Below are positions 8,129-16,750 of a DNA stretch of 35,573 nucleotides, one piece after another. The notes under the pieces were generated by a model. It saw only the letters and a list, made by a program, of their open reading frames with translations. It was not told where the DNA came from and made no database searches. The position numbers and the translations under genes were made by a program. Source of the stretch: JAUASV01 sp047605685. Lineage in GTDB: Bacteria > Actinomycetota > Actinomycetes > Actinomycetales > Microbacteriaceae. Position 1 is the stretch's first letter. Every line of letters begins with the position of its first letter. Location of the stretch: NCBI GenBank assembly GCA_047605685.1, contig JASGFF010000025.1, forward strand, positions 1 through 35,573, written 5' to 3'.

Positions 8129-9291
8129 GCGCGCAGCCGGTCAACGTCGGCATCGTCGGCGGCGGGCTCATGGGCCGGGAGATCGCGGCCGCGATCCAGC
8201 GCTGGCCCGCCCTCGTCGACCACCCGGTCCGCCCCCGGCTCACCGCCGTGTGCGATGTCAACCCCGCCGCTCTGGAATGGTTCGACCAGATCGACTCGGT
8301 GACGACACGGGTCACCGACTACCGGGACCTGCTGGCCGACGACTCCATTGACGTGGTGTACATCGCCGTGCGGCACGACCTGCATCGACAGCTGTACCTC
8401 GACACCATCCGCGCCGGCAAGAGCCTGCTCGCCGAGAAGCCCTTCGGGATCGACCGGGACGCCGCCGACGCGATCCTCGCCGCCACCGGCGAGAACCCGG
8501 GCTCCTTCGTTCGCTGCTCCAGCGAGATGCCGTTCTTCCCCGGCGCCCAGGCGGCGATCGCCCACACCGCCTCGGGCGCGCTCGGTGCGCTCGTGGAGGT
8601 GCGCAGCGCCTTCCTGCACTCGAGCGATCTCGACCGGGACAAGCCCATCAACTGGAAGCGTCAGGCGCGCTACTGCGGCGAGGCGGGCGTGATGAACGAC
8701 CTCGGGCTGCACGCCTGGCACGTGCCGCTGCGGCTCGGCCTTGCGCCGACGAGGCTCGCGGCGAGCCTGCAGGACCTGGTGCCGTTCCGGCCCGGCCCGG
8801 ACGGCGAGCCGGAGAGATGCGACACCTGGGACAACGCTGTCGTGCACGCCTGGGCGGGCACGGAGGAGGTGCCGCTCACCGTCGAGACCAAGCGGATCGC
8901 GCCCGGGCAGAAGAACACCTGGGTGTTCGAGGCGATCGGGCTCGACGGCGGGGTGCGCTTCTCCACCGCGAGGCCCAAGACCGTCGAGGTGTTCGGCCGC
9001 ATCACCCCGGCCGGCATCGGTGCCGAGCAGTCCTGGCAGTCGATCCAGGTCGGCAGCCAGTCGGTGTGGCCGACGGTCACCGGCGGGATCTTCGAGAGCG
9101 GCTTCAGCGACGCCATCCTGCAGATGTGGGCGGCGTTCCTCGCCGAGCGCGCCGGCGCGCTCGGCGACCGGTTCGGCTGCGTCACACCGGCCGAGGCCGC
9201 CGCGACCCACCGCATCTACGACGCCGCCCTGGCCGCCCACGCCGGCCGCACGGTCGTCGGCGTCGACTACGGCGCGACCGCCACGTCATGA
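8125..9291 (+). CDS. Gfo/Idh/MocA-family oxidoreductase
   Basis: NAD(P)-dependent sugar or polyol dehydrogenase of 388 residues, the normal length for the family. The Rossmann motif GIVGGGLMGREIA starts near residue 9, followed by the VCDVNP strand. The family motif AEKPFG near residue 107 carries the catalytic lysine, and DLGLHAWHVP near 192 matches the D-x-G-x-H substrate-site motif. The start is the ATG at 8125, which overlaps the aldolase stop as ATGA; the frame is open further upstream only as shadow. It overlaps the kinase gene in the same way, so expression is tightly coupled. Family members oxidise inositol, glucose-type sugars, aminosugars or their derivatives. The position between aldolase and kinase suggests it makes the keto-sugar that is then phosphorylated, but the order of steps is inferred. 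Confidence 0.92.
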   Translation: MSAQPVNVGIVGGGLMGREIAAAIQRWPALVDHPVRPRLTAVCDVNPAALEWFDQIDSVTTRVTDYRDLLADDSIDVVYIAVRHDLHRQLYLDTIRAGKSLLAEKPFGIDRDAADAILAATGENPGSFVRCSSEMPFFPGAQAAIAHTASGALGALVEVRSAFLHSSDLDRDKPINWKRQARYCGEAGVMNDLGLHAWHVPLRLGLAPTRLAASLQDLVPFRPGPDGEPERCDTWDNAVVHAWAGTEEVPLTVETKRIAPGQKNTWVFEAIGLDGGVRFSTARPKTVEVFGRITPAGIGAEQSWQSIQVGSQSVWPTVTGGIFESGFSDAILQMWAAFLAERAGALGDRFGCVTPAEAAATHRIYDAALAAHAGRTVVGVDYGATATS

Positions 9292-10304
9292 GCCGCGCTC
9301 CGCGAGTCGTCGCGGCCGGTCACATCTGCGTCGACCTGACCCCGGGCCTGCGCGCGGCACCGTCCGGGGCGCCCGGGGCGCTCATCGACGTCGGCCCGCT
9401 CGCCACCCGGGTCGGCGGCTGTGTCGGGAACACGGCGCTCGCGCTCGCACGGCTCGGCGTCGAGGTGCAGGCGCAGGCGGTCGTCGGCGACGACGCGCTC
9501 GGGACGATCGCCCGTGCGGACCTCCAGCGCGCCGGCATCGGCGCCGAGGGCGTCGTCGCCGCCCCGCTCGCCACCTCGTACAGCGTCGTCATCGAGCCGC
9601 CGGGCGTCGACCGCACGTTCTGGCACCACACCGGGGCGAACGAGCTGTTCGACGGGGCGCGGGTCGTGCTCGACGGCGCGGACGCCCTCCACGTCGGCTA
9701 CCCATCACTGCTGCCCGCTCTCGTCGACGACGCGGGTGCGCCCTTCGCGGCGCTGCTGCGCCGGGCGAAGGCCGCGGGGGCCACGACCTCCGTGGACCTC
9801 GCGGTGGTCGACCCGGCCGGCCCGGCCGGAGCGGTGCAGTGGGACCGGGTGCTCGCGGCCGTCGGCGAGCACCTCGACGTCGTCACTCCGAGCTACGACG
9901 ACCTCGCCTCGATGTGGCGGGACGCATCGGAGTGGTCGATCGGCACCGAACGGGCCTACGCGCGCCGCCTGCTCGACCACGGTGTGGCGGTCGTGGCGAT
10001 CTCCGCCGGCTCGCGGGGCCTCGCGGTCTACACCGCCGACCGGGAACGGCTGCGGCGGGCGGGGGGACCGCTGGCATCCCGGGCCGAGAGCTGGGCCGAT
10101 CGGGCGTTCCGCCACGAGGTCCCGGCGGTCGTCCGCCCGCGCTCGACGAACGGAGCCGGGGACGCCTCGACGGCGGGGTTCCTCGCGGCGCTCCTGCGCG
10201 GCGACGATCCGCGCCAGGCGGCGGAGCGTGCGGCTCGAAGCGCCCGCGCCGTGCTCTGCGGCGAGGGCGACACGAGCCCCGCAGCGGGCCCCGGCCGGGG
10301 ATGA
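9288..10304 (+). CDS. PfkB-family carbohydrate kinase
   Basis: Cytoplasmic ATP-dependent ribokinase-like sugar kinase, 338 residues. The N-terminal PfkB signature reads RVGGCVGNTALALARLG near residues 41-57, with VVGDDALGTIARADLQRAGI after it. The C-terminal signature is RSTNGAGDASTAGFLAALL near 285-303; GAGD contains the conserved catalytic aspartate, with STN in place of the more common DTT or DTV. The middle section VVTPSYDDLASMW near 200 resembles the N-x-x-E region. ATG at 9288 overlaps the previous stop. With an aldolase two genes upstream it fits a module that phosphorylates a sugar at C1 or C6 before cleavage, as in IolC/IolJ or YihV/YihT. The substrate is not identifiable from sequence. 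Confidence 0.9.
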   Translation: MSRAPRVVAAGHICVDLTPGLRAAPSGAPGALIDVGPLATRVGGCVGNTALALARLGVEVQAQAVVGDDALGTIARADLQRAGIGAEGVVAAPLATSYSVVIEPPGVDRTFWHHTGANELFDGARVVLDGADALHVGYPSLLPALVDDAGAPFAALLRRAKAAGATTSVDLAVVDPAGPAGAVQWDRVLAAVGEHLDVVTPSYDDLASMWRDASEWSIGTERAYARRLLDHGVAVVAISAGSRGLAVYTADRERLRRAGGPLASRAESWADRAFRHEVPAVVRPRSTNGAGDASTAGFLAALLRGDDPRQAAERAARSARAVLCGEGDTSPAAGPGRG

Positions 10305-11323
10305 GCGCCGTCTGGCCCGAGCGATGGGCCGTGCCGACCGATGATCTGCTTGCCTCCGCCGAGTCGGCCGAGTCCGCCGCCGGGCGCACGGTGACCGCAC
10401 GGACGTTCCTCGGCTGGGAGGTCCAACTGCTCCCCGACCGGGGACTGGACATCGGCGCGGCCCACCTGGGCGGCCTGCCGGTGTCCTGGTTCTCCCCGGT
10501 GCGCGACCGGCGCCCGCTGCCGGCCCCGCGCGGCGAGCAGTGGCTCGAGCGGTTCACCGGGGGACTGCTGACCACCTGCGGGCTGCGGGGCTTCGGGCCG
10601 GCACAGGGCGATCGAGGCCTGCACGGGGACATCGGCCACCGGCCGAGCGGTCAGGTGGCCGTCACCCGCGCGGTCACGGCAGATCGCGCGACGCTCGAGC
10701 TGCGCGCCGAGGTGCTCGACGCGCGGGTGTTCGACGCCACGCTGCTCCTGTCGCGGACCGTGCGGCTGGAGTCGTCGGCCGACGGGCCCCCGGCCGTCAC
10801 GGTCGAGGACGTGCTGACGAACCTCGGCCCGGTCTGCGTCGACATCGGCGTGCTCTACCACCTGAACCTCGGCGCGCCGTTCCTGGTGCCCGGCGCGCGC
10901 ATCGAGGTGGATGCCGCCGAGCCGCCGGCCGCCCGGGCACCGGACGCCTCGATCGATCCCGCGGTGTTCCCCGAGCCCCGGGACGGCCTGGACGAGCACG
11001 TGGTGGAGTGGCGCGGCCTCGCGCAGAGCGAGGGCGTGGCGCACGCCCGCGTGCACGGCGGCCACGGCATCCGCCTCGACGTATCGTGGAGCGCCGACAC
11101 CCTGCCCGTGCTGGGGCAGTGGATGTTCCCGGCCCGCGGCCGCTGGGCGCTCGGCATCGAGCCGGCGACGTCCTCGCTGCTGGATGGGACGGCGCCGATG
11201 CCGAGGCTGGACGCGGGCGCCAGCCGGCGGCATCGCGTCCGCATCGAGGGGCGGCTGCCGCTGCCCGGCCGATCGGCGCCGGGGCGGCCGGAACCGGTGA
11301 CCGAGAAGGAGAACCAGAGATGA
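10301..11323 (+). CDS. DUF4432 / aldose-epimerase-like protein
   Basis: A 340-residue predicted beta-sandwich protein of the galactose-mutarotase-like fold. Features typical of the DUF4432 group are LLPDRGLDIGAAHLGGLPVSW near residues 43-63, FTGGLLTTCGLRGFG near 84-98, LHGDIGHRPSG near 106-116, VLTNLGPVCVDIGVLYHLNLG near 168-188, and a late PARGRWALGIEPATSS segment. No member of this group has a firmly established reaction that I can cite; anomeric or C2 epimerisation of a sugar is the natural guess from the fold. The ATG at 10301 overlaps the kinase stop (ATGA), and the protein ends overlapping the FAD/Fe-S gene. It recurs with kinases, aldolases and Gfo/Idh enzymes in sugar loci, supporting a catabolic role. 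Confidence 0.8.
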   Translation: MSAVWPERWAVPTDDLLASAESAESAAGRTVTARTFLGWEVQLLPDRGLDIGAAHLGGLPVSWFSPVRDRRPLPAPRGEQWLERFTGGLLTTCGLRGFGPAQGDRGLHGDIGHRPSGQVAVTRAVTADRATLELRAEVLDARVFDATLLLSRTVRLESSADGPPAVTVEDVLTNLGPVCVDIGVLYHLNLGAPFLVPGARIEVDAAEPPAARAPDASIDPAVFPEPRDGLDEHVVEWRGLAQSEGVAHARVHGGHGIRLDVSWSADTLPVLGQWMFPARGRWALGIEPATSSLLDGTAPMPRLDAGASRRHRVRIEGRLPLPGRSAPGRPEPVTEKENQR

Positions 11324-14190
11324 CGAGAAGCACGGACTCCCTGTTCGAGACACCGGCGGGGCTAGAGACGCCGGGGGACCTCGGGACGCTCGGGGAGGCC
11401 GGGCTCACCGTGCGCGCCCGGGCCGGCGACCGCCTCGCCGCCGCCCACGACGCCTCGCACTACCGCCTGGTTCCGCGAGCCGTCGTCGTCCCGCGCGACA
11501 TCGACGGCGTCGCCCGGGCGCTGCGGGAGAGCGCCGGGCCGGCGGCGACGCCGGTGACGTTCCGCTCCGGCGGCACCAGCCTCTCCGGCCAGGCGAGCGG
11601 CTCCGGGATCCTGATCGACACGCGCAGCTCGTTCCGCGGCGTCACGGTGCTCGACAACGGCACGCGGGTGCGCTGCCAGCCCGGGGCGACCGTGCGCTCG
11701 GTGAACACCCGTCTGGCAAGGCACGGCCGGATGCTCGGACCCGACCCGGCGAGCGAGATCGCCTGCACGATCGGCGGCGTCGTGGCGAACAACTCCTCGG
11801 GGATGGCCTGCGGGACCCACGCGAACACCTACCGCACCCTGGAGTCGGCCGTCATCGTGCTGCCGTCGGGCACCGTGATCGACACCGGTCGCCCGGATGC
11901 CGGGCAGACGCTGCGGGAGAGGGAGCCGGCCATCCACGCCGGCCTGGAACGGCTCCGCGACCGCATCCGGGCCGAGCCGGACTCGGTGGCGACCCTGCAC
12001 CGGCTGCACGCCATCAAGAACACGATGGGCTACGGGCTGAACTCGTTCCTCGACTTCGACGAGCCGATACGGATCCTCGAGCACCTCGTGATCGGCTCCG
12101 AGGGCACGCTGGCGTTCGTCGGCGAGGCGACGTTCCGCACGGTGCCGACCCTGCCGCACCGCTCCACCGGCCTGCTCGTCTTCGAGGACCTCGCCGCGGC
12201 GACGGCGGCGCTGGGCGAGCTCGTGGCCGCCGGCTTCGCGACGGTCGAGCTGATGGATGCGGCGTCGCTGCGGGTCGCCCGCTCGGACCCGCAGGCGACA
12301 CCGGAGCTGCTCGCCCTCGACGTCGTCGACCATGCGGCGCTGCTCGTCGAGCACCGGGCGGCGACGGCGGCCGAGCTGGACGAGCTGGAGCACGACGCCG
12401 CACCGGTGCTGCGCGGCCTGCCCCTCACGGCCGGCGGCCGGCTGACCCGCGACCCGGTGTCGCGCGAGAGGCTGTGGCACATCCGCAAGGGCCTCTACAC
12501 CGCCGTCGCCGGCGCCCGGCCCTCGGGCACGACGGCGCTGCTCGAGGACATCGCCGTGCCGATCGAGCGGCTCGGCGAGACCTGCGCGCGACTGCTGGCG
12601 CTCTTCGACCGGCACGGCTACGAGGGCAGCGTCATCTTCGGGCACGCCAAGGACGGCAACATACACTTCATGGTCAACGAGCGCTTCGACGAGCCTGACT
12701 GCGTGCTGCGCTATGAGGCGTTCACCGAGGACATGGTCGAGCTCATCCTCTCCGCGGGCGGCACGCTCAAGGCCGAGCACGGCACCGGGCGCATCATGGC
12801 CCCGTTCGTGCGCCGGCAGTACGGCGAGGAGCTGTACCAGGTCATGTGGGCTCTCAAGAGGCTCATCGACCCCGGGATGCGGCTGAGCCCCGGTGTGCTG
12901 CTGACCGAGGACGACCGCGCACACCTGCGCGACCTCAAGGTGGTGCCGACCGTCGAGAGCGAGGTCGACCGCTGCGTCGAGTGCGGCTACTGCGAGCCGG
13001 TGTGCCCCTCGAAGGACCTCACCCTCACCCCGCGGGAGCGCATCGTGCTGCGGCGCGAGCTGCAGCGGGCGCGGGCGGCGGGCGACGAGCGGCTCGTGCG
13101 CGCGCTCGAGCGGGAGTACGACTACGACGGCGTGCAGACCTGCGCCGTCGACGGCATGTGCCAGACCGCCTGTCCGGTGCTCATCAACACGGGCGACCTG
13201 GTCAGGCGGCTGCGCGCCGAGCGGCAGGGCACGCTCGCGCAGACCGCCTGGGCTGCCGCGGCACGCCACTGGGACGCGGTCAGCGCGGTCGGCGGGACGG
13301 CGCTGAGCATCGCCGGGGCGCTGCCGCCGGCGCTGCCGGCGACGGCCACGACCCTCGGCCGCCGCCTGCTCGGCGAGGACACCGTGCCGCACTACTCCGC
13401 GGAGCTGCCGGGCGGCGGGCGGCGTCGACGGGCTGTCACCGCGACCGAGCCCGTCGCCGTCTGGTTCTCCTCCTGCACGACCACGATGTTCGGGCCGGTC
13501 GGCGAGGACGGCGTCGCCGAGTCGTTCCAGCGGCTGTGCGAGCGGGCCGGCGTGCCGGTCGCGAGCCCGCCGGACATCCCCTCGCTGTGCTGCGGCACGC
13601 CCTGGAAGTCGAAGGGGCTGACCGAGGGGTACCGGGTGATGGCCGACAGGGTCGCCGCATCGCTCCGGGAGGCGACCGACGGCGGTCGACTGCCGGTGGT
13701 CTGCGACGCCTCCTCGTGCACCGAGGGACTGCGCCTGCTGCTGGACGCGACCGGGGACGCCGGCATCGAGGTCGTCGACGCGGTCGCCTTCGTCGCCGAG
13801 CGGGTGCTGCCGCGTCTGGAGATCCACCAGCGGGTGCCGTCGCTCGTGCTGCACCCCACCTGCTCCTCGACGCACCTCGGCATCGCCGGGGCGCTGGACC
13901 GGGTGGCGGGCGCCGCGGCGGACTCGGTGGTCGTGCCCGAGGGCTGGGGCTGCTGCGCCTTCGCGGGGGACCGCGGCATGCTGCATCCGGAGCTGACCGA
14001 GTCGGCGACGCGCGCCGAGCGAGAGACGGTGCTCGCAGCGCCTCCGGGGGCGCTGCACGCCTCGCTGAACCGCACCTGCGAGCTCGGGATGACGCGCGCG
14101 ACCGGCCACGAGTACCGGCACGTGCTGCAGGTGCTCGATGCGGCGAGCAGGCCGCCGGACGCCGGGATCCGGCCTGCGCGGCGCCAGTAG
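11320..14190 (+). CDS. FAD-linked and Fe-S-binding 2-hydroxyacid dehydrogenase (GlcD-GlpC fusion)
   Basis: A 956-residue fusion resembling respiratory D-lactate, glycolate or 2-hydroxyglutarate dehydrogenases. An N-terminal PCMH-type FAD domain (about 40-235) has FRSGGTSLSGQASGSG and IGGVVANNSSGMACG. A FAD-oxidase C domain (about 240-535) has EHLVIGSEGTLAFVG and HAKDGNIHFMVN. Fe-S ligands follow: CVECGYCEPVCP near 552 and CAVDGMCQTACP near 608, the second with wider spacing before its second cysteine. Two cysteine-rich CCG regions lie near 757 (CCGTPWKS) and 878 (GCCAFAG). It probably passes electrons to quinone or another acceptor at the membrane. The ATG at 11320 overlaps the DUF4432 stop and has AGAAGGAGA upstream, so it belongs to the sugar operon. 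Its hydroxyacid may come from aldolase products or from the mannoside aglycone; that is inference. Confidence 0.9.
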   Translation: MTRSTDSLFETPAGLETPGDLGTLGEAGLTVRARAGDRLAAAHDASHYRLVPRAVVVPRDIDGVARALRESAGPAATPVTFRSGGTSLSGQASGSGILIDTRSSFRGVTVLDNGTRVRCQPGATVRSVNTRLARHGRMLGPDPASEIACTIGGVVANNSSGMACGTHANTYRTLESAVIVLPSGTVIDTGRPDAGQTLREREPAIHAGLERLRDRIRAEPDSVATLHRLHAIKNTMGYGLNSFLDFDEPIRILEHLVIGSEGTLAFVGEATFRTVPTLPHRSTGLLVFEDLAAATAALGELVAAGFATVELMDAASLRVARSDPQATPELLALDVVDHAALLVEHRAATAAELDELEHDAAPVLRGLPLTAGGRLTRDPVSRERLWHIRKGLYTAVAGARPSGTTALLEDIAVPIERLGETCARLLALFDRHGYEGSVIFGHAKDGNIHFMVNERFDEPDCVLRYEAFTEDMVELILSAGGTLKAEHGTGRIMAPFVRRQYGEELYQVMWALKRLIDPGMRLSPGVLLTEDDRAHLRDLKVVPTVESEVDRCVECGYCEPVCPSKDLTLTPRERIVLRRELQRARAAGDERLVRALEREYDYDGVQTCAVDGMCQTACPVLINTGDLVRRLRAERQGTLAQTAWAAAARHWDAVSAVGGTALSIAGALPPALPATATTLGRRLLGEDTVPHYSAELPGGGRRRRAVTATEPVAVWFSSCTTTMFGPVGEDGVAESFQRLCERAGVPVASPPDIPSLCCGTPWKSKGLTEGYRVMADRVAASLREATDGGRLPVVCDASSCTEGLRLLLDATGDAGIEVVDAVAFVAERVLPRLEIHQRVPSLVLHPTCSSTHLGIAGALDRVAGAAADSVVVPEGWGCCAFAGDRGMLHPELTESATRAERETVLAAPPGALHASLNRTCELGMTRATGHEYRHVLQVLDAASRPPDAGIRPARRQ

Positions 14191-14193
14191 TGT
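14188..14193 (+). promoter_or_regulatory. -10 element of thrS, overlapping the upstream stop codon
   Basis: TAGTGT begins with the TAG stop of the FAD/Fe-S gene and ends 7 bases before the GTG start of thrS. This spacing implies a leaderless thrS mRNA. No convincing -35 is visible. Confidence 0.5.
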
Positions 14194-14200
14194 TGTGCGG

Positions 14201-16171
14201 GTGACCGACCACCGCGCCGCCGGCCAGACCGGCTTCGACCTCTTCCCCGACAGGTCCGTGATCGCGATCCGCGTGAACGGCGAGCTCAGGGACAAGGCGA
14301 CGACGGTCGCGGGCACGGACGCCGTGGAGCCGGTGGCGGTCTCGAGCCCGGAGGGCCTGGACATCCTGCGGCACTCGACGGCGCACGTGCTCGCCCAGGC
14401 GGTGCAGCGCGTCAACCCCGAGGCGAGGCTCGGCATCGGCCCGCCGATCACCGACGGCTTCTACTACGACTTCGACGTCGAGACGCCGTTCACCCCCGAG
14501 GACCTGCGCGCCATCGAGAAGGAGATGGACCGGGTCATCCGCTCGGGCCAGCGCTTCGTGCGCCGCGTGGTCACCGAGGACCAGGCGCGCGCCGAGCTCG
14601 CCGGCGAGCCGTACAAGCTCGAGCTCATCGGGCTCAAGGGCGGCACCCCCGACGACGAGCAGGGCGACGCCGGCGTCGAGGTCGGCGGCAGCGAGCTGAC
14701 GATCTACGACAACGTCGACCGGGACGGCACCGTCGTCTGGAAGGACCTCTGCCGCGGTCCGCACGTGCCCAACACCGGCGCGCTCGGCGGCGGGTACCGG
14801 CTGATGCGCTCCGCCGCCGCCTACTGGCGGGGCAGCGAGAAGAACCCGCAGCTGCAGCGCGTCTACGGCACCGCCTGGCCCACGAAGGACGAGCTGCGCG
14901 CCTACACCACCCGACTCGAGGAGGCCGCCAGGCGCGACCACCGCCGGCTCGGCACCGAGCTCGACCTGTTCAGCTTCCCCGAGGAGATCGGCTCGGGGCT
15001 CGCGGTGTTCCACCCCAAGGGCGGCATCATCCGCAAGGAGATCGAGGACTACATGCGCGAGCGGCTCATCGCGCACGACTACGAGTTCGTCAACACGCCG
15101 CACATCACCAAGGCGCGGCTCTACGAGATCAGCCAGCACCTCAACTGGTACGCGGACGGGATGTTCCCGCCCATGCACCTCGACGAGGAGCGCGACGCCG
15201 AGGGCAACGTCACCCGGCAGGGGCAGGACTATTACCTCAAGCCGATGAACTGCCCCATGCACAACCTGGTGTTCCGGGCCCGCGGCCGCAGCTACCGCGA
15301 GCTGCCGCTGCGGCTCGCGGAGTTCGGCACCGTGTACCGCTACGAGAAGAGCGGCGTGCTCTCCGGGCTCACCCGGGTGCGCGGGCTCACCCAGGACGAC
15401 GCGCACATCTACGTCACGCCGGAGCAGATCAGGGACGAGGTCGCCCGCCAGCTCGAGTTCGTGCTCGAGACGCTGCGCGGCTACGGCCTCACCGACTTCT
15501 ACCTCGAGCTGTCGACGAAGGACCCCGAGAAGTACGTCGGCAGCGACGAGGTGTGGGCCACGGCCACCGAGACGCTGCGCGAGGTCGCCGTCGCGTCCGG
15601 GCTCGAGCTCGTCCCCGATCCCGGCGGCGCCGCCTTCTACGGGCCGAAGATCTCGGTGCAGGCGCGCGACGCCATCGGCCGCAGCTGGCAGCTGTCCACG
15701 GTCCAGCTCGACTTCAACCAGCCCGAGCTGTTCGAGCTCGAGTACACGGCCGCCGACGGCAGCCGGGCGCGGCCGGCGATGATCCACCGGGCGCTGCTCG
15801 GCTCGATCGAGCGGTTCTTCGCGATCCTGCTCGAGCACTACGCCGGCGCCTTCCCGGTCTGGCTCGCCCCGGTGCAGGTGGTCGGCATCCCGGTCGCGGA
15901 GGGCTACGAGGGCTACCTGCGCGGCATCCTCGAGCGGCTCGTCGCGCGCGGCGTGCGCGCCGAGCTCGACGACTCGAGCGACCGGATGGCGAAGAAGATC
16001 CGCACCCACACGACCCAGAAGGTGCCGTACCAGCTGATCGCGGGGGAGCAGGACCGGGCGGCGGGCACCGTGAGCTTCCGCTTCCGGGACGGGCGCCAGG
16101 AGAACGGCGTGCCGGTCGAGGAGGCGATCGAGCGCATCCTCGAGGCGATCGCGAGCAAGGCACAGGTCTAG
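14201..16171 (+). CDS. thrS: Threonyl-tRNA synthetase
   Basis: Charges tRNA-Thr in the cytoplasm; 656 residues, normal for actinobacteria. N-terminal TGS-like segment (VNGELRDKAT) is followed by the editing domain with HSTAHVLAQ (His-x3-His near residue 58) and GPPITDGFYYDFDVE. The class II catalytic core has KPMNCPMHN with the zinc cysteine near 351, YRYEKSGVLSGLTRVRGL (motif 2), and MIHRALLGSIERF (motif 3). The C-terminal anticodon-binding domain starts near VQVVGIPVAEGYEGY. The GTG at 14201 is chosen because TAGTGT lies 7 bases before it; an in-frame GTG at 14195 would add two residues. The gene follows the catabolic operon by only 10 bases, and HIT starts directly after its stop. This thrS-HIT pairing is standard in actinobacteria. 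Confidence 0.97.
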   Translation: MTDHRAAGQTGFDLFPDRSVIAIRVNGELRDKATTVAGTDAVEPVAVSSPEGLDILRHSTAHVLAQAVQRVNPEARLGIGPPITDGFYYDFDVETPFTPEDLRAIEKEMDRVIRSGQRFVRRVVTEDQARAELAGEPYKLELIGLKGGTPDDEQGDAGVEVGGSELTIYDNVDRDGTVVWKDLCRGPHVPNTGALGGGYRLMRSAAAYWRGSEKNPQLQRVYGTAWPTKDELRAYTTRLEEAARRDHRRLGTELDLFSFPEEIGSGLAVFHPKGGIIRKEIEDYMRERLIAHDYEFVNTPHITKARLYEISQHLNWYADGMFPPMHLDEERDAEGNVTRQGQDYYLKPMNCPMHNLVFRARGRSYRELPLRLAEFGTVYRYEKSGVLSGLTRVRGLTQDDAHIYVTPEQIRDEVARQLEFVLETLRGYGLTDFYLELSTKDPEKYVGSDEVWATATETLREVAVASGLELVPDPGGAAFYGPKISVQARDAIGRSWQLSTVQLDFNQPELFELEYTAADGSRARPAMIHRALLGSIERFFAILLEHYAGAFPVWLAPVQVVGIPVAEGYEGYLRGILERLVARGVRAELDDSSDRMAKKIRTHTTQKVPYQLIAGEQDRAAGTVSFRFRDGRQENGVPVEEAIERILEAIASKAQV

Positions 16172-16750
16172 GTGCACGACTACGACGGCGACGACCACCC
16201 GGATGCCGAGGACTCCCGCCGCTTCGCCGCCGTCCCCGACGCCTTCCAGCGGCTGTGGACCCCCTATCGCATCGCCTACATCGAGTCGAACCACCGGGGG
16301 GCGGCGAGCCCGGAGGCGGGCTGCCCGTTCTGCGCGGCGCCGGAGCGCCCGGATGCCGAGACGCTCATCGTGCACCGCGGTCGGCACGCCTACGTGCTGC
16401 TCAACCTGTACCCCTACAACAGCGGCCACATGCTCGTGTGCCCCTACCGCCATGTTGCGACCTATGACCTCGCGAGCGACGAGGAGGTCGCCGAGATCGG
16501 TAGCCTTACTCAGAGCGCCATGCGCGTGGCGACGGCCGCGTCCGGCGCGCACGGCTTCAACATCGGGATGAACCAGGGTGCTGTCGCCGGCGCGGGCATC
16601 GCGCAGCACCTGCACCAGCACATCGTGCCGCGCTGGCCGGCGGACGCGAACTTCTTGCCGATCATCGCCGGGACGAAGGCGCTACCGCGGCTGCTCGGCG
16701 AGGTCCGCGAGACATTCGCCGCCCGGTGGGATCAGCTCAACGAAAAGTAG
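16172..16750 (+). CDS. HIT-family protein, probable Ap4A phosphorylase/hydrolase
   Basis: Histidine-triad nucleotide-binding protein of 192 residues. The catalytic triad reads QHLHQHIVPRW near residues 146-156 (His-x-His-x-His), preceded by FNIGMNQGAVAGAGI. A CPFC pair near residue 51 matches the zinc-binding N-terminus of the longer actinobacterial HIT proteins; the mycobacterial counterpart next to thrS (Rv2613c type) is an Ap4A phosphorylase. The LLNLYPYNSGHMLVCPYRH segment is the usual core. The GTG start follows the thrS stop with no gap, indicating co-translation. It likely degrades diadenosine polyphosphates that aminoacyl-tRNA synthetases make as by-products, which fits its neighbour. 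No pgsA gene follows, unlike in several related actinobacteria. Confidence 0.9.
   Translation: MHDYDGDDHPDAEDSRRFAAVPDAFQRLWTPYRIAYIESNHRGAASPEAGCPFCAAPERPDAETLIVHRGRHAYVLLNLYPYNSGHMLVCPYRHVATYDLASDEEVAEIGSLTQSAMRVATAASGAHGFNIGMNQGAVAGAGIAQHLHQHIVPRWPADANFLPIIAGTKALPRLLGEVRETFAARWDQLNEK

Noticed and set aside
1..14190. Recent horizontal transfer of the catabolic locus
   Set aside because: GC content and codon use look like the housekeeping genes and no integrase, transposase or attachment repeat is visible, so transfer cannot be supported from this window.
14138..14200. Upstream extended start for thrS
   Set aside because: The extension overlaps the dehydrogenase end and lacks a ribosome-binding site; the GTG at 14201 fits both the TGS-domain start and the promoter box.
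11362..14451. Open frame of 1029 codons on the minus strand
   Set aside because: It lies antisense to the FAD/Fe-S dehydrogenase, which has clear domains. Its composition (Arg, His, Val, Gln-rich without motifs) is typical of a GC-rich shadow frame.
13436..16621. Open frame of 1061 codons on the minus strand
   Set aside because: Antisense to the dehydrogenase end, thrS and HIT; no domain visible, and the sense genes are unambiguous.
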